Positions 25,353-34,109 of a stretch of 39,281 bases of DNA are shown here, piece by piece. The notes beneath the pieces are model-generated. The model did no database searches. It saw nothing but the letters and a program-made list of their open reading frames with translations, and was not told where the DNA came from. This DNA comes from Candidatus Caenarcanales bacterium (lineage in GTDB: Bacteria; Cyanobacteriota; Vampirovibrionia; Caenarcaniphilales; Caenarcanaceae): NCBI GenBank assembly GCA_030065015.1, contig JASJDU010000015.1, positions 1 to 39,281 of the forward strand, in the 5' to 3' direction. Positions within the stretch are counted from its first letter, which is position 1, and the number at the start of each line of letters is the position of its first letter. The translations under genes were made by a program, and so were the position numbers.

Positions 25353-26720
25353 TTATGTTTTCTTATTCGTTTTTTTACCGTTTAACTTTTTGTCCTTAGT
25401 CAATTTTTGTTCATTTTGAAAAACGACTTCTGAACCATCAAAAAGCTTTTCTATGCCCTCTGTTACAACTAGTTGACCCACTTCTAGTCCCGAAATCACC
25501 TGATAGAAACCGTCTTTAATATCTCCCAATTGAACTTCGACCTGTTTGACAACGTTTTTAGACTTCTTTTTTTTCTGAACTTTGTTTACAACAAAGACAA
25601 AAGTGTTTCTTCCAAATCGATTCACTGCACCAACTGGTAGTAAAATACCAGAAGCTTCTCCCCAAGTAATTCTCACTCTAATCTCTTGTTCATCTCTAAA
25701 AAGCTTCTTATCATTGACATAATCTGCTTTTATCAAGATAGTCTGAGAATCTTGATCGACAGTTGGAGAAATAAAACTCACATCAGCATTACCAACAACC
25801 TTGCCTTGGTAGTCCAAAAGCTCAATCTTCGAGCCAATTTTCAATTTACTAACTTTTTCAGCTGGAATATTAACGTAAACCTCTAAATTTTGAATATTTG
25901 CAACTGTTATAAGTTCCGTCTGAGAATCTACTAAATCTCCTTCTTTAACTGGAATATCTCCAACTGTTCCGGAAAACGGAGCGGTAAGCTTAAGTTTATC
26001 TATGATTGCTTTTTGTTGATTGATAGCAGAATAAGATTGGTTTAGCTGGCTTTTTGCCCTCTCAATTTCATAGAACCTCATTGATTCTTCAGCACTTATT
26101 GAATCATACTCGCTTTGTGCTTGAATGAGAGAATCTTCATATTGCTCCAATTGTGTTTTACTAACTAGTTGTTTCTCAAAAAGTTTTTGGTAACGGTTAA
26201 ATTGTTTCTTTGCTAAAGCTAATTTATCTTTTGCTTCTTTCAACTGGGCTTTATAGGAATTTAAATTTTGTTTAGCAATGTTTAAGGATTGGACTCTAGA
26301 AGAAGAATCGGCTTTACTAGAGTTCAAATTTGCAAATTCACTATCAGCACGTAATTGCACCAAGAGTTGGCCTTTTCTAGCCAAATCACCGGATTTTACT
26401 AGTATCTTTGAAACTACTCCCGTAAATTCCGAACTGAGAATTACTGACTTTCTAGACTTTAAAACTGCCAAGAAGTCTGAAGTATCGTAAACAACTTGCT
26501 CTTTGAGTTTTAATGTTTGAACCGGGACCGGCATTTGGGGAGGGGGTTGCCATCCACCGGAACATGAAACTAAAGAGCATGCAACAACTACCAGAAAGAA
26601 CAGCTTTATACTCTCTATCGAAAATGATTTCATATGATTGAATATAAATAGATTTCTTAACAGTCTTTCTAAAGTCAAAGAAGTGCTTATTGACATTTCA
26701 CTAAAATGTGAAAGTTTCAT
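25353..26720 (-). CDS. RND efflux periplasmic adaptor, lipoprotein (AcrA type)
   Basis: This membrane-fusion protein bridges the RND pump and the outer-membrane channel. Residues 31-53 (SIESIKLFFLVVVACSLVSC) end in a lipobox LVSC with acylated C53. Then come the biotinyl-lipoyl half motif (SRKSVILSSEFTGVVSKILV), a long coiled-coil hairpin (about 125-230), the second lipoyl half (KLTAPFSGTVGDIPVKEGD), a beta-barrel domain and a Lys-rich tail. The start at 26720 overlaps the tolC stop by four bases (ATGA) and has GGGGG upstream, but leaves 29 residues before the signal; ATG 26633 would give a normal lipoprotein signal but lacks a Shine-Dalgarno site. Length with the short start: 426 residues. 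Confidence 0.93.
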   Translation of the reverse strand: MKLSHFSEMSISTSLTLERLLRNLFIFNHMKSFSIESIKLFFLVVVACSLVSCSGGWQPPPQMPVPVQTLKLKEQVVYDTSDFLAVLKSRKSVILSSEFTGVVSKILVKSGDLARKGQLLVQLRADSEFANLNSSKADSSSRVQSLNIAKQNLNSYKAQLKEAKDKLALAKKQFNRYQKLFEKQLVSKTQLEQYEDSLIQAQSEYDSISAEESMRFYEIERAKSQLNQSYSAINQQKAIIDKLKLTAPFSGTVGDIPVKEGDLVDSQTELITVANIQNLEVYVNIPAEKVSKLKIGSKIELLDYQGKVVGNADVSFISPTVDQDSQTILIKADYVNDKKLFRDEQEIRVRITWGEASGILLPVGAVNRFGRNTFVFVVNKVQKKKKSKNVVKQVEVQLGDIKDGFYQVISGLEVGQLVVTEGIEKLFDGSEVVFQNEQKLTKDKKLNGKKTNKKT

Positions 26721-28231
26721 AATGTTACCCCCTCAACAATGTTTTTTATATTGACTATCCCCAAGTCTTTCAATAAATCCAGTTGAGCCACTTTGAAATT
26801 AACCAAAGACTCATAAAAATTAGCTCTTGCATCAGCTAAATCGCTTTGTGCAAGTTTCATTTCATAAGGAGTACCAACCTCAGCTTCCAATCTTGCCTTT
26901 GCTTGCCGAAAAGCTTCCCTGGCAGCATCTAAAGCAGACTTATTAGCTTCATAGTTTTCTTTACCTGATATCACTTCGGTATAAGATTGAGTAATTTGTT
27001 GTTCAATTTGTTTTACAACTCTTGATAGCTCTTTTACAGATCTATCTTTGGAATGTTTCGCACTTAAATAGTTAGCCACAGCTGTTCCACCAAGATTTTG
27101 AAGTGCATCATATTGAACCGTTAAAGAATAAGTATCATTATTGACTAAGTCATTATATTGAGGGCCAATATAACCAGTAGAAGTTTGAACACTAACTACT
27201 GGAAGAAAAGCAGAAACGCTTTGGATTTGTTTGGCTCTTTCAGATTTAACGTTATATTTCTGAGAATTTATAGATGGGTTCGTCATTGAAGCTTGGGAAA
27301 GAAGTTTCCTCAAACTGGGAGGAAAATCCAAATTAAAGATATTTTGTTCTTCAGGCTTTCCAACTGGCATGATCAAATTATTAGCAGGCAAATTGAGAAG
27401 TTCATTCAATCTCGCAGACTCTGAATAAAAGCTACCTTTTAAAGTAGCAACTCTTGCTTTGGCTTCTTCAACCTCTTGTTTTGCAAGAAGTACACTTAAC
27501 TTAATATCGTCTCCAAGTTCTAAGGCTATTTCTCTTTCCTTTAAGTTCAACTCAGCAGCATCAAGCCTTTTAAATTCCCCCTCAAGTTCAGCTTGATATC
27601 TTTGAATTAAAAAGTAAGAAGTTCCCGCTGCAGTAATTTGTTCTTGCTCAATAGAAGTAAGATTTGTTTTAGAAGATGCTAAAGAGTTTTTGTCTGCGAT
27701 CCAACCAAAAAGAACATTGCCTCCTTGAAACAAATTAAAACTAGCCTCAACTCTAGGTTGAAAAGAAGTTTGCCTAACACCAATAGTCTCATTTCCGAAT
27801 AGCTGTATGCTTCCAACTCTGCGACTTATGTCTTGCACAAGAGACACACTCGGAAGAAAAGCTGCTGTACTTCCCAACAATTTATCCCTTGCCATTCTCA
27901 CATTATATTCTTCAATATCAATCGAAAGGTTTTTATCAATTATCATTTGAAGAACGGTCTGAAGATCCAGAACCAAAACAGAGTCTTTAGACAAAAGATC
28001 TTCATATTTAGAATCTCTGTAAGTTTGCTGGTAAATCCCACCCTGTATTACTTTTTTTGTGTTTGATTGTTTATGTTCAGCAGGATTTAGTTTTGGTGCT
28101 GCTTTCTGGTTAACTGTAGAGGCACTCTGAGATTGAATCGTATAGAAAATAAAATAAACAAAAAATAAAGCTAATAAAATTACTAGCTTTTTAGTAAAGA
28201 TTGAACAATGATGATTGGAAGAATTTATCAA
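26717..28231 (-). CDS. TolC-family outer-membrane efflux channel
   Basis: The 504-residue product has an N-terminal signal sequence (KKLVILLALFFVYFIFYTIQ) and two outer-membrane-efflux repeats, each with long amphipathic helices that form the periplasmic tunnel. Marks include DLQTVLQMIIDKNLSIDIEE (repeat start), ALELGDDIKLSVLLAKQEV, and LEAEVGTPYEMKLAQSDLAD in the second repeat. It would form a trimeric channel as the exit duct of the pump encoded by the next two genes. The first codon is TTG at 28231; no ATG is available before the mature protein, and no strong Shine-Dalgarno site is seen. No regulator (TetR or MarR) lies beside the operon; the divergent gene is thiL. Confidence 0.93.
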   Translation of the reverse strand: MINSSNHHCSIFTKKLVILLALFFVYFIFYTIQSQSASTVNQKAAPKLNPAEHKQSNTKKVIQGGIYQQTYRDSKYEDLLSKDSVLVLDLQTVLQMIIDKNLSIDIEEYNVRMARDKLLGSTAAFLPSVSLVQDISRRVGSIQLFGNETIGVRQTSFQPRVEASFNLFQGGNVLFGWIADKNSLASSKTNLTSIEQEQITAAGTSYFLIQRYQAELEGEFKRLDAAELNLKEREIALELGDDIKLSVLLAKQEVEEAKARVATLKGSFYSESARLNELLNLPANNLIMPVGKPEEQNIFNLDFPPSLRKLLSQASMTNPSINSQKYNVKSERAKQIQSVSAFLPVVSVQTSTGYIGPQYNDLVNNDTYSLTVQYDALQNLGGTAVANYLSAKHSKDRSVKELSRVVKQIEQQITQSYTEVISGKENYEANKSALDAAREAFRQAKARLEAEVGTPYEMKLAQSDLADARANFYESLVNFKVAQLDLLKDLGIVNIKNIVEGVTL

Positions 28232-28452
28232 AATAAATTCGCTTAGACTTAATAGCTCAAAAGTAAGCTAAGAATAACAAACTTTAAATAATATGTAGGA
28301 TCATTTATGAGACTCGTAAATTAAGTTATTTACTACTAAGCGAAACTCAATTCACATTAAAGTCTCAGAACGCATAAAACGCCAACACTTGATTTAATCA
28401 GCAAAGTGAGAGTAAAGTTTGTATTAATATTGTGTAATAAAACTTCCAATTA

Positions 28453-29382
28453 ATGAATAGTAAAGAAAAAAGCTTTATTAATTTAATCAAAGTTTACGCG
28501 AAGGGAGCCAACAAATATATTGGTGATGATTGCGCAATTTTTGAAAAGGAAGGTTTTTTAGTATCCACAGACTCTTTAATAGAAGATGTTCACTTTTCAA
28601 GTAAAACGGAACCATATTATCTAGGCTGGAAAGCAGCTGCAGTCAACATCAGTGACATTGCCTCAATGGGAGGAATTCCACAATATTATTTATTATCCGC
28701 ATCTCTGCCTAGAAGATGTAATGAAAAATGGATTCAAGAATTTATAAGGGGCACAAATGAGTGTTGTGATCTATATGACGTTCAACTGGTTGGAGGAGAC
28801 TTAACAAAAGGAGATAAAATCTATCTTTGCGGAACTATTTTAGGAAAAACATTTAAGAGTAGAGTTGCAAAACGCTCATTTGCAAGCCCAAAACAAAAAG
28901 TAGTGGTGAGTGGAAAGTTTGGTAATAGCGCCGCTGGCTTATGGTCAATTGAGAATATGAAAACTGATAGATACCCAGAACAATTTGAAGCTCACATTAA
29001 ACCTATACCAAGAGTTAAAGAAGGGCAAAACCTACTTAGCAAGAACAAAAATAAAATAGCAATGATGGATGCTAGTGATGGTTTATTTGATTGCCTTGAG
29101 CAAATATCACAACAGAGCAGGGTAAAAATAAAAATAAACTTTGACGCAATACCGATATCTTCTAAATTACTAGTTTGCGCTAAAGAAGCTAGAGTTAATT
29201 ATGAAGATTGGGTTTTAGCTGGAGGGGAAGATTATGAACTAGTTGCAACAACTTATGAGCCATACGACACGCTCCATTGGTATGAAATAGGTGAAGTTTA
29301 TGAAGGAGAGGGTGTAGAAATAAAGAAGGATGGTGTAATCCTCAATGTTGATGCCCTAAAGAGCTTTGAGCATTTTTGCTAA
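28453..29382 (+). CDS. thiL: Thiamine-monophosphate kinase
   Basis: ThiL phosphorylates thiamine monophosphate to thiamine diphosphate, the active cofactor, in the cytoplasm. The 309 residues show the PurM/SelD/ThiL fold marks: IGDDCAIFE (metal-binding Asp pair), STDSLIEDVHF, AAAVNISDIASMGG, LVGGDLTKGD, MMDASDGLFDCL and WVLAGGEDYELVAT. Length is typical. No TPP riboswitch sequence is present in the 221-base divergent region upstream, and no Shine-Dalgarno site precedes the ATG. No other thi gene is near. A tRNA gene follows 48 bases later on the same strand. Confidence 0.95.
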   Translation: MNSKEKSFINLIKVYAKGANKYIGDDCAIFEKEGFLVSTDSLIEDVHFSSKTEPYYLGWKAAAVNISDIASMGGIPQYYLLSASLPRRCNEKWIQEFIRGTNECCDLYDVQLVGGDLTKGDKIYLCGTILGKTFKSRVAKRSFASPKQKVVVSGKFGNSAAGLWSIENMKTDRYPEQFEAHIKPIPRVKEGQNLLSKNKNKIAMMDASDGLFDCLEQISQQSRVKIKINFDAIPISSKLLVCAKEARVNYEDWVLAGGEDYELVATTYEPYDTLHWYEIGEVYEGEGVEIKKDGVILNVDALKSFEHFC

Positions 29383-29430
29383 GAATTTCATTATGCTAGT
29401 ATATTTAAGCTCTAAAGAGCCAAGTTCTAA

Positions 29431-29503
29431 GCCCTCGTAGCTCAATGGATAGAGCAGGTCCGTCCTAAGGAAGAGGTTGGGGGTTCGACTCCCTCCGAGG
29501 GCA
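29431..29503 (+). tRNA. tRNA-Arg (anticodon CCT)
   Basis: A 73-base cloverleaf: acceptor GCCCTCG paired with CGAGGGC, discriminator A and no encoded CCA; D-stem GCTC/GAGC; loop GTCCTAA with anticodon CCT, reading AGG; T-arm GGGGG-TTCGACT-CCCTC. The anticodon stem is poor: GGTCC against GGAAG pairs only at the three loop-side positions, with G-G and G-A at the top. The other arms are complete, so the gene is likely real, but it may be weakly folded. It follows thiL. Confidence 0.85.
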
Positions 29504-29513
29504 AATTAACTAT

Positions 29514-29750
29514 TTAGTTTTCAGAAGCTGATCTACCAGGGTGTTTGTCACCAGTTAGTTTATTCCATAAATCTACTGTATTTTCTTCTGGGGGTTTACC
29601 AAGAATCTGATTTGTTTTTACAGAACTTACAAAATTCTTCATCCAATCTTGAACTTTTGCTCTTTCCCCAGGATCTATTTTCTTTATTTTAAAAATCTGA
29701 GGACTAGAAGTAGAACCTCTAAATCTAGAGGGTAAGGACGATATTCTCAT
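29514..29750 (-). CDS. Small protein of unknown function (78 residues)
   Basis: The product has a basic, Ser-rich start (MRISSLPSRFRGSTSSPQIF) and a helical middle (PGERAKVQDWMKNFVSSVKT), with no signal peptide or membrane segment. It is alone on its strand between a tRNA gene and priA, ending 11 bases after the tRNA. I recognise no family. The coding character is fair, although a gene this short could be spurious. Confidence 0.5.
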   Translation of the reverse strand: MRISSLPSRFRGSTSSPQIFKIKKIDPGERAKVQDWMKNFVSSVKTNQILGKPPEENTVDLWNKLTGDKHPGRSASEN

Positions 29751-29916
29751 TTTATTTCAACCTTAGTAGTGACAAAGTAGACTATCACTCTTCAGATAAA
29801 TTAACCTTTAACTTAACACAGACTTAAGATTGCACTTTTTATATTTTCGTGTTCCTAAGAAGCCTAATGTAGCTAGAGCTCTTTCTTCTAATAGTCTATG
29901 AATATTGAACTTATAC

Positions 29917-32214
29917 TTAAACTAAGCTGATTGGCATTAAATCAAAACTTAAACGAGAAGTAATCTTTAGCTCTGAACTTATCAAGTAATTCGCTTCTTT
30001 TAAGCAATCAATACTTGTGGATTTAAGCAACAATTGCCAACGGTACATTTCTTTTATTCTTTCAATGGGACATGGAGCTGGACCGAGTAATTCAATATCA
30101 AATTTTTTCGATTTTATTAAACCAGCAATTTCTTTTGCGTCATTTTTCGCTTTATCTTCATTTTTATTATGCAAAATAATTCTGGCCAATTGTCTATAAG
30201 GTGGATATAAGAACTCTTGACGATTTAACAACTCATTCTCATAAAAAGACTCATAATCATGATTTGCAGAGTTTTGAATGACTTTATTCTCGGGAATGTA
30301 TGTCTGAAATATCACTCTTCCTTCTTTATCATGACGCCCCGCTCTTCCAGCAACTTGAGTTAAAAGTTGAAAAGTTCTCTCACTTGCCAAAAAATCAGGC
30401 ATATACATCCCAGATTCAGAATGAATTGAAGCGACTAAAGTTACTCTTGGTAAGTCAATTCCTTTAGCAACCAATTGTGTTCCAATCAAAATCTGCGATT
30501 TATTCTTATCAGCAGAAACTGTCAATTGATTCCAAACCTCCTGCATTCCATACCTTTTTGAAGAGATATCTCTATCCAATCTAATTACATCAGCTTGAGG
30601 GAAGTTCCGAATTACTTCTTGTTCTAATTTTTGTGTTCCTAAGCCAGTTTGTTTAATTCTTTTGCTACCACAATTTGGACATTCCTTTAAAACTGGTTTT
30701 GAAGTTTCGCAATGATGGCAGTGCATTTTACCGCTACTTGAATGGTAAATCAATGGAACAGAGCAGTTGTCACAAAAAACAGCATATCCACAGTCCCGAC
30801 AAAAAACATAGTTAGCATAGCCTCTTCTATTCAAAAGAAGGATTGCTTGATCTTTCTTTTCGATACACTCATTCAGTGCATTTTTCAGGCTTCTTGAAAA
30901 AATTGATCTATTTCCATCATTGAGCTCTCTTCTCATATCAACAATTTCCACTTGAGGCAAAGGTCTTTGATTGAATCTTTGTTTTAGTTCCAATAATTGA
31001 TTCTTTTTCTTAGATTCATAATATTTGGCAACTGAAGGCGTTGCACTTCCGGAAATTACAACGGAATTGCTTAATTCTGCTCTTCGTTTAGCAATAACTC
31101 TTGCATCATAAAAGGGTTTATTTCCACTTTTGTAGGATGCATCATGTTCTTCATCAATAATTATGAGACCTAAGTTATCCAAAGGAGCAAAAACTGCCGA
31201 TCTAGCACCTACTATCATTCGTGGTTTGGAATCTAAACACTCATTCCAGGCTTTCAATCTTTCACCAGCTGATAAATTACTGTGCCAGAGTGTTATTTCA
31301 TGATGGGGAAAGTTATTTTTTATCCTGTCAACCAGTTGAACCGTTAGAGAAATTTCTGGAACTAAGTAAATAACTTGCTTAGACTTAGCAAGAACTTTAT
31401 GGGCTGCAGCAAAATATATTTCTGTTTTACCAGATCCCGTTACACCGTGAATTAAAAACTCCGAAAATTGTTCTTCGTCAATTTGAGAATCAATCTGATT
31501 AAAAACTCCGTTTTGATTTTGACTTAAATTACTATATGTTTCCTTAGCATTATGAACACTGAATGAATGTATTTTATTAATCTGTAAATCACTTGATGAT
31601 TTTGTTTCAACGGGAGTTTTAACTTTAATAGTCTTCTCAACCACATTCTTTTCTATTAATGAGTTAAGAGCAATGTTGAATCTAGAACTATTAACTTTTT
31701 TCTTTAAAAAACCAAGTGAAAAATTAGAGTTATAAGACTCTTTTAAAAAATCGTATATTTGTTGTTCTATTTTTGTAAAATTTGGATACTTTATCAGCTC
31801 TTTTAAAACAACTCTTTCTTGAATTGTCCCTAGAAGACTGATGGGAAGGACTCCTTTCAAAGTTGTTAACAAATCAACCTGATAGAAATCACTCACCCAA
31901 TTAAGGAGATCCATATATTCTTCTGTAAAAATTTTGCTTTTTAAAATAGCGGTAATTTCTTTAACTTCATATTCATACTCTTCAGAATGCTCTTCAATTT
32001 GAATAACTAAACCCTTGGCTTTGTTTTTTCCAAAAGGAACTTGAACAAAGCTACCAACTTGTAATTTATTAACAAACCAATCTGGGATTAAGTAATCGAA
32101 TACCTTTCCATCAAGAAAAGTTTTATTAGAATCTACTAAAACTTTTGCATATTTCTTTCTGACGATTTCTGAAAGCTTGTCAAATTGTTCTTCTATCGAA
32201 AGTTCACTTTCCAA
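29917..32214 (-). CDS. priA: Primosomal helicase PriA
   Basis: PriA restarts stalled replication forks by binding the fork structure and loading DnaB. The 765 residues contain the N-terminal DNA-binding domain (VLVDSN...FDYLIP, VQVPFGKNKAKGLV), Walker A GVTGSGKT (257-264), the DEEH box (354-357), SGSATPS (motif III) and eight zinc-binding Cys (472, 475, 481, 484, 499, 502, 512, 515) in two sites. GTQLVAKGIDLPRVTLV and QVAGRAGRHDKEGRVIFQT close the helicase core. The start is TTG at 32214, overlapping the upstream gene's 3' end by 11 bases; no ATG lies before the conserved domain. Confidence 0.96.
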   Translation of the reverse strand: MESELSIEEQFDKLSEIVRKKYAKVLVDSNKTFLDGKVFDYLIPDWFVNKLQVGSFVQVPFGKNKAKGLVIQIEEHSEEYEYEVKEITAILKSKIFTEEYMDLLNWVSDFYQVDLLTTLKGVLPISLLGTIQERVVLKELIKYPNFTKIEQQIYDFLKESYNSNFSLGFLKKKVNSSRFNIALNSLIEKNVVEKTIKVKTPVETKSSSDLQINKIHSFSVHNAKETYSNLSQNQNGVFNQIDSQIDEEQFSEFLIHGVTGSGKTEIYFAAAHKVLAKSKQVIYLVPEISLTVQLVDRIKNNFPHHEITLWHSNLSAGERLKAWNECLDSKPRMIVGARSAVFAPLDNLGLIIIDEEHDASYKSGNKPFYDARVIAKRRAELSNSVVISGSATPSVAKYYESKKKNQLLELKQRFNQRPLPQVEIVDMRRELNDGNRSIFSRSLKNALNECIEKKDQAILLLNRRGYANYVFCRDCGYAVFCDNCSVPLIYHSSSGKMHCHHCETSKPVLKECPNCGSKRIKQTGLGTQKLEQEVIRNFPQADVIRLDRDISSKRYGMQEVWNQLTVSADKNKSQILIGTQLVAKGIDLPRVTLVASIHSESGMYMPDFLASERTFQLLTQVAGRAGRHDKEGRVIFQTYIPENKVIQNSANHDYESFYENELLNRQEFLYPPYRQLARIILHNKNEDKAKNDAKEIAGLIKSKKFDIELLGPAPCPIERIKEMYRWQLLLKSTSIDCLKEANYLISSELKITSRLSFDLMPISLV

Positions 32215-32689
32215 AGTTATTTCTCATATTAAAAGATTTTTTATAAGGCAATTTTGTCACTTGAATACTCTTTTGACTTAAATAATCTTTCCTCTGTTGA
32301 ATTGTGAAAATTTTAGACAGTTCATAATGGTAATTGAGCTTGATTAGATTATTTTTTTCTTTCAAAGCAAAAAGTTGCTTATTTAAAAATTCTAGTTTTT
32401 CAATATCTGGGTTTTCTTTAGTTAGTTCGGACTGTATTTCTTTTTTCTTATTCTTTATCTCTGGTCTAATTTTACTCAACTTCACATTTTGCTCATTTTC
32501 TAGCGCTTGTGCCTGTTCTTTCAGTTGCTTTGAAAGTTTGAGATTATTAGATTTATAAGTATATTTTTTTATATCCTTTTTCGAAGCATCAGGTTTTATA
32601 CTCTTGGTGCTTTTTATCGATAGCTTTGCGTCTACTGAAAAATTAGAACACAAAAGCAAAAAGGCTAAAAATAGTAACTTATTGAACAT
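32204..32689 (-). CDS. Periplasmic Spy/CpxP-like helical protein
   Basis: The 161-residue product has a signal peptide (MFNKLLFLAFLLLCSNFSVD, then AK) and a basic Lys/Ser-rich linker. A helical region about residues 60-138 follows the plan of Spy/CpxP/heavy-metal-resistance proteins: LTKENPDIEKLEFLNKQLFA, a helix with Leu/Lys, then LSKIFTIQQRKDYL, equivalent to the LTxxQ segment near the end. Such proteins are periplasmic chaperones or metal/stress sensors. Here the second LTxxQ-type motif reads FTIQQ, a slight departure. It is upstream of priA, which it overlaps by 11 bases, an odd pairing that probably reflects compact gene order. The family call is by pattern only. Confidence 0.6.
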   Translation of the reverse strand: MFNKLLFLAFLLLCSNFSVDAKLSIKSTKSIKPDASKKDIKKYTYKSNNLKLSKQLKEQAQALENEQNVKLSKIRPEIKNKKKEIQSELTKENPDIEKLEFLNKQLFALKEKNNLIKLNYHYELSKIFTIQQRKDYLSQKSIQVTKLPYKKSFNMRNNFGK

Positions 32690-32763
32690 AATTAGAATTC
32701 AGTAAAAATCAATAAATTAAATTTTAGCCATTAAGCAAAAAACACGGAAGTAGCTATACAGTT

Positions 32764-33855
<1,092 letters not shown>

Positions 33856-34109
33856 TTAATCAGCATCAAGTAATAGAGAATAGCAAGTTCACTCAATTAA
33901 TGAAAAGATTAATTACTTATATTTAAAAGCTGCTACAAAAACTGCAGAGAAGCTTGAGTCAATTCATTAAACTCATTCACTAAAATTAGATATAAATTGC
34001 TTAAAAATATGATTTCAACAAGCTAGCAATTAAGACGTTTCAGGTATAAGTAGATGTTATCCTATATTGTCTGAATTCCTCGGAACATTAAAGATAGAGC
34101 TCTTAGCAA

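Noticed and set aside
28232-28452. TPP riboswitch upstream of thiL
   Set aside because: The conserved CTGAGA and ACCTGATC-type elements are not present in order on the thiL strand.
29409-29420. GCTCTAAAGAGC hairpin between thiL and the tRNA as a terminator
   Set aside because: Only five base pairs, a two-base loop and no T-run.
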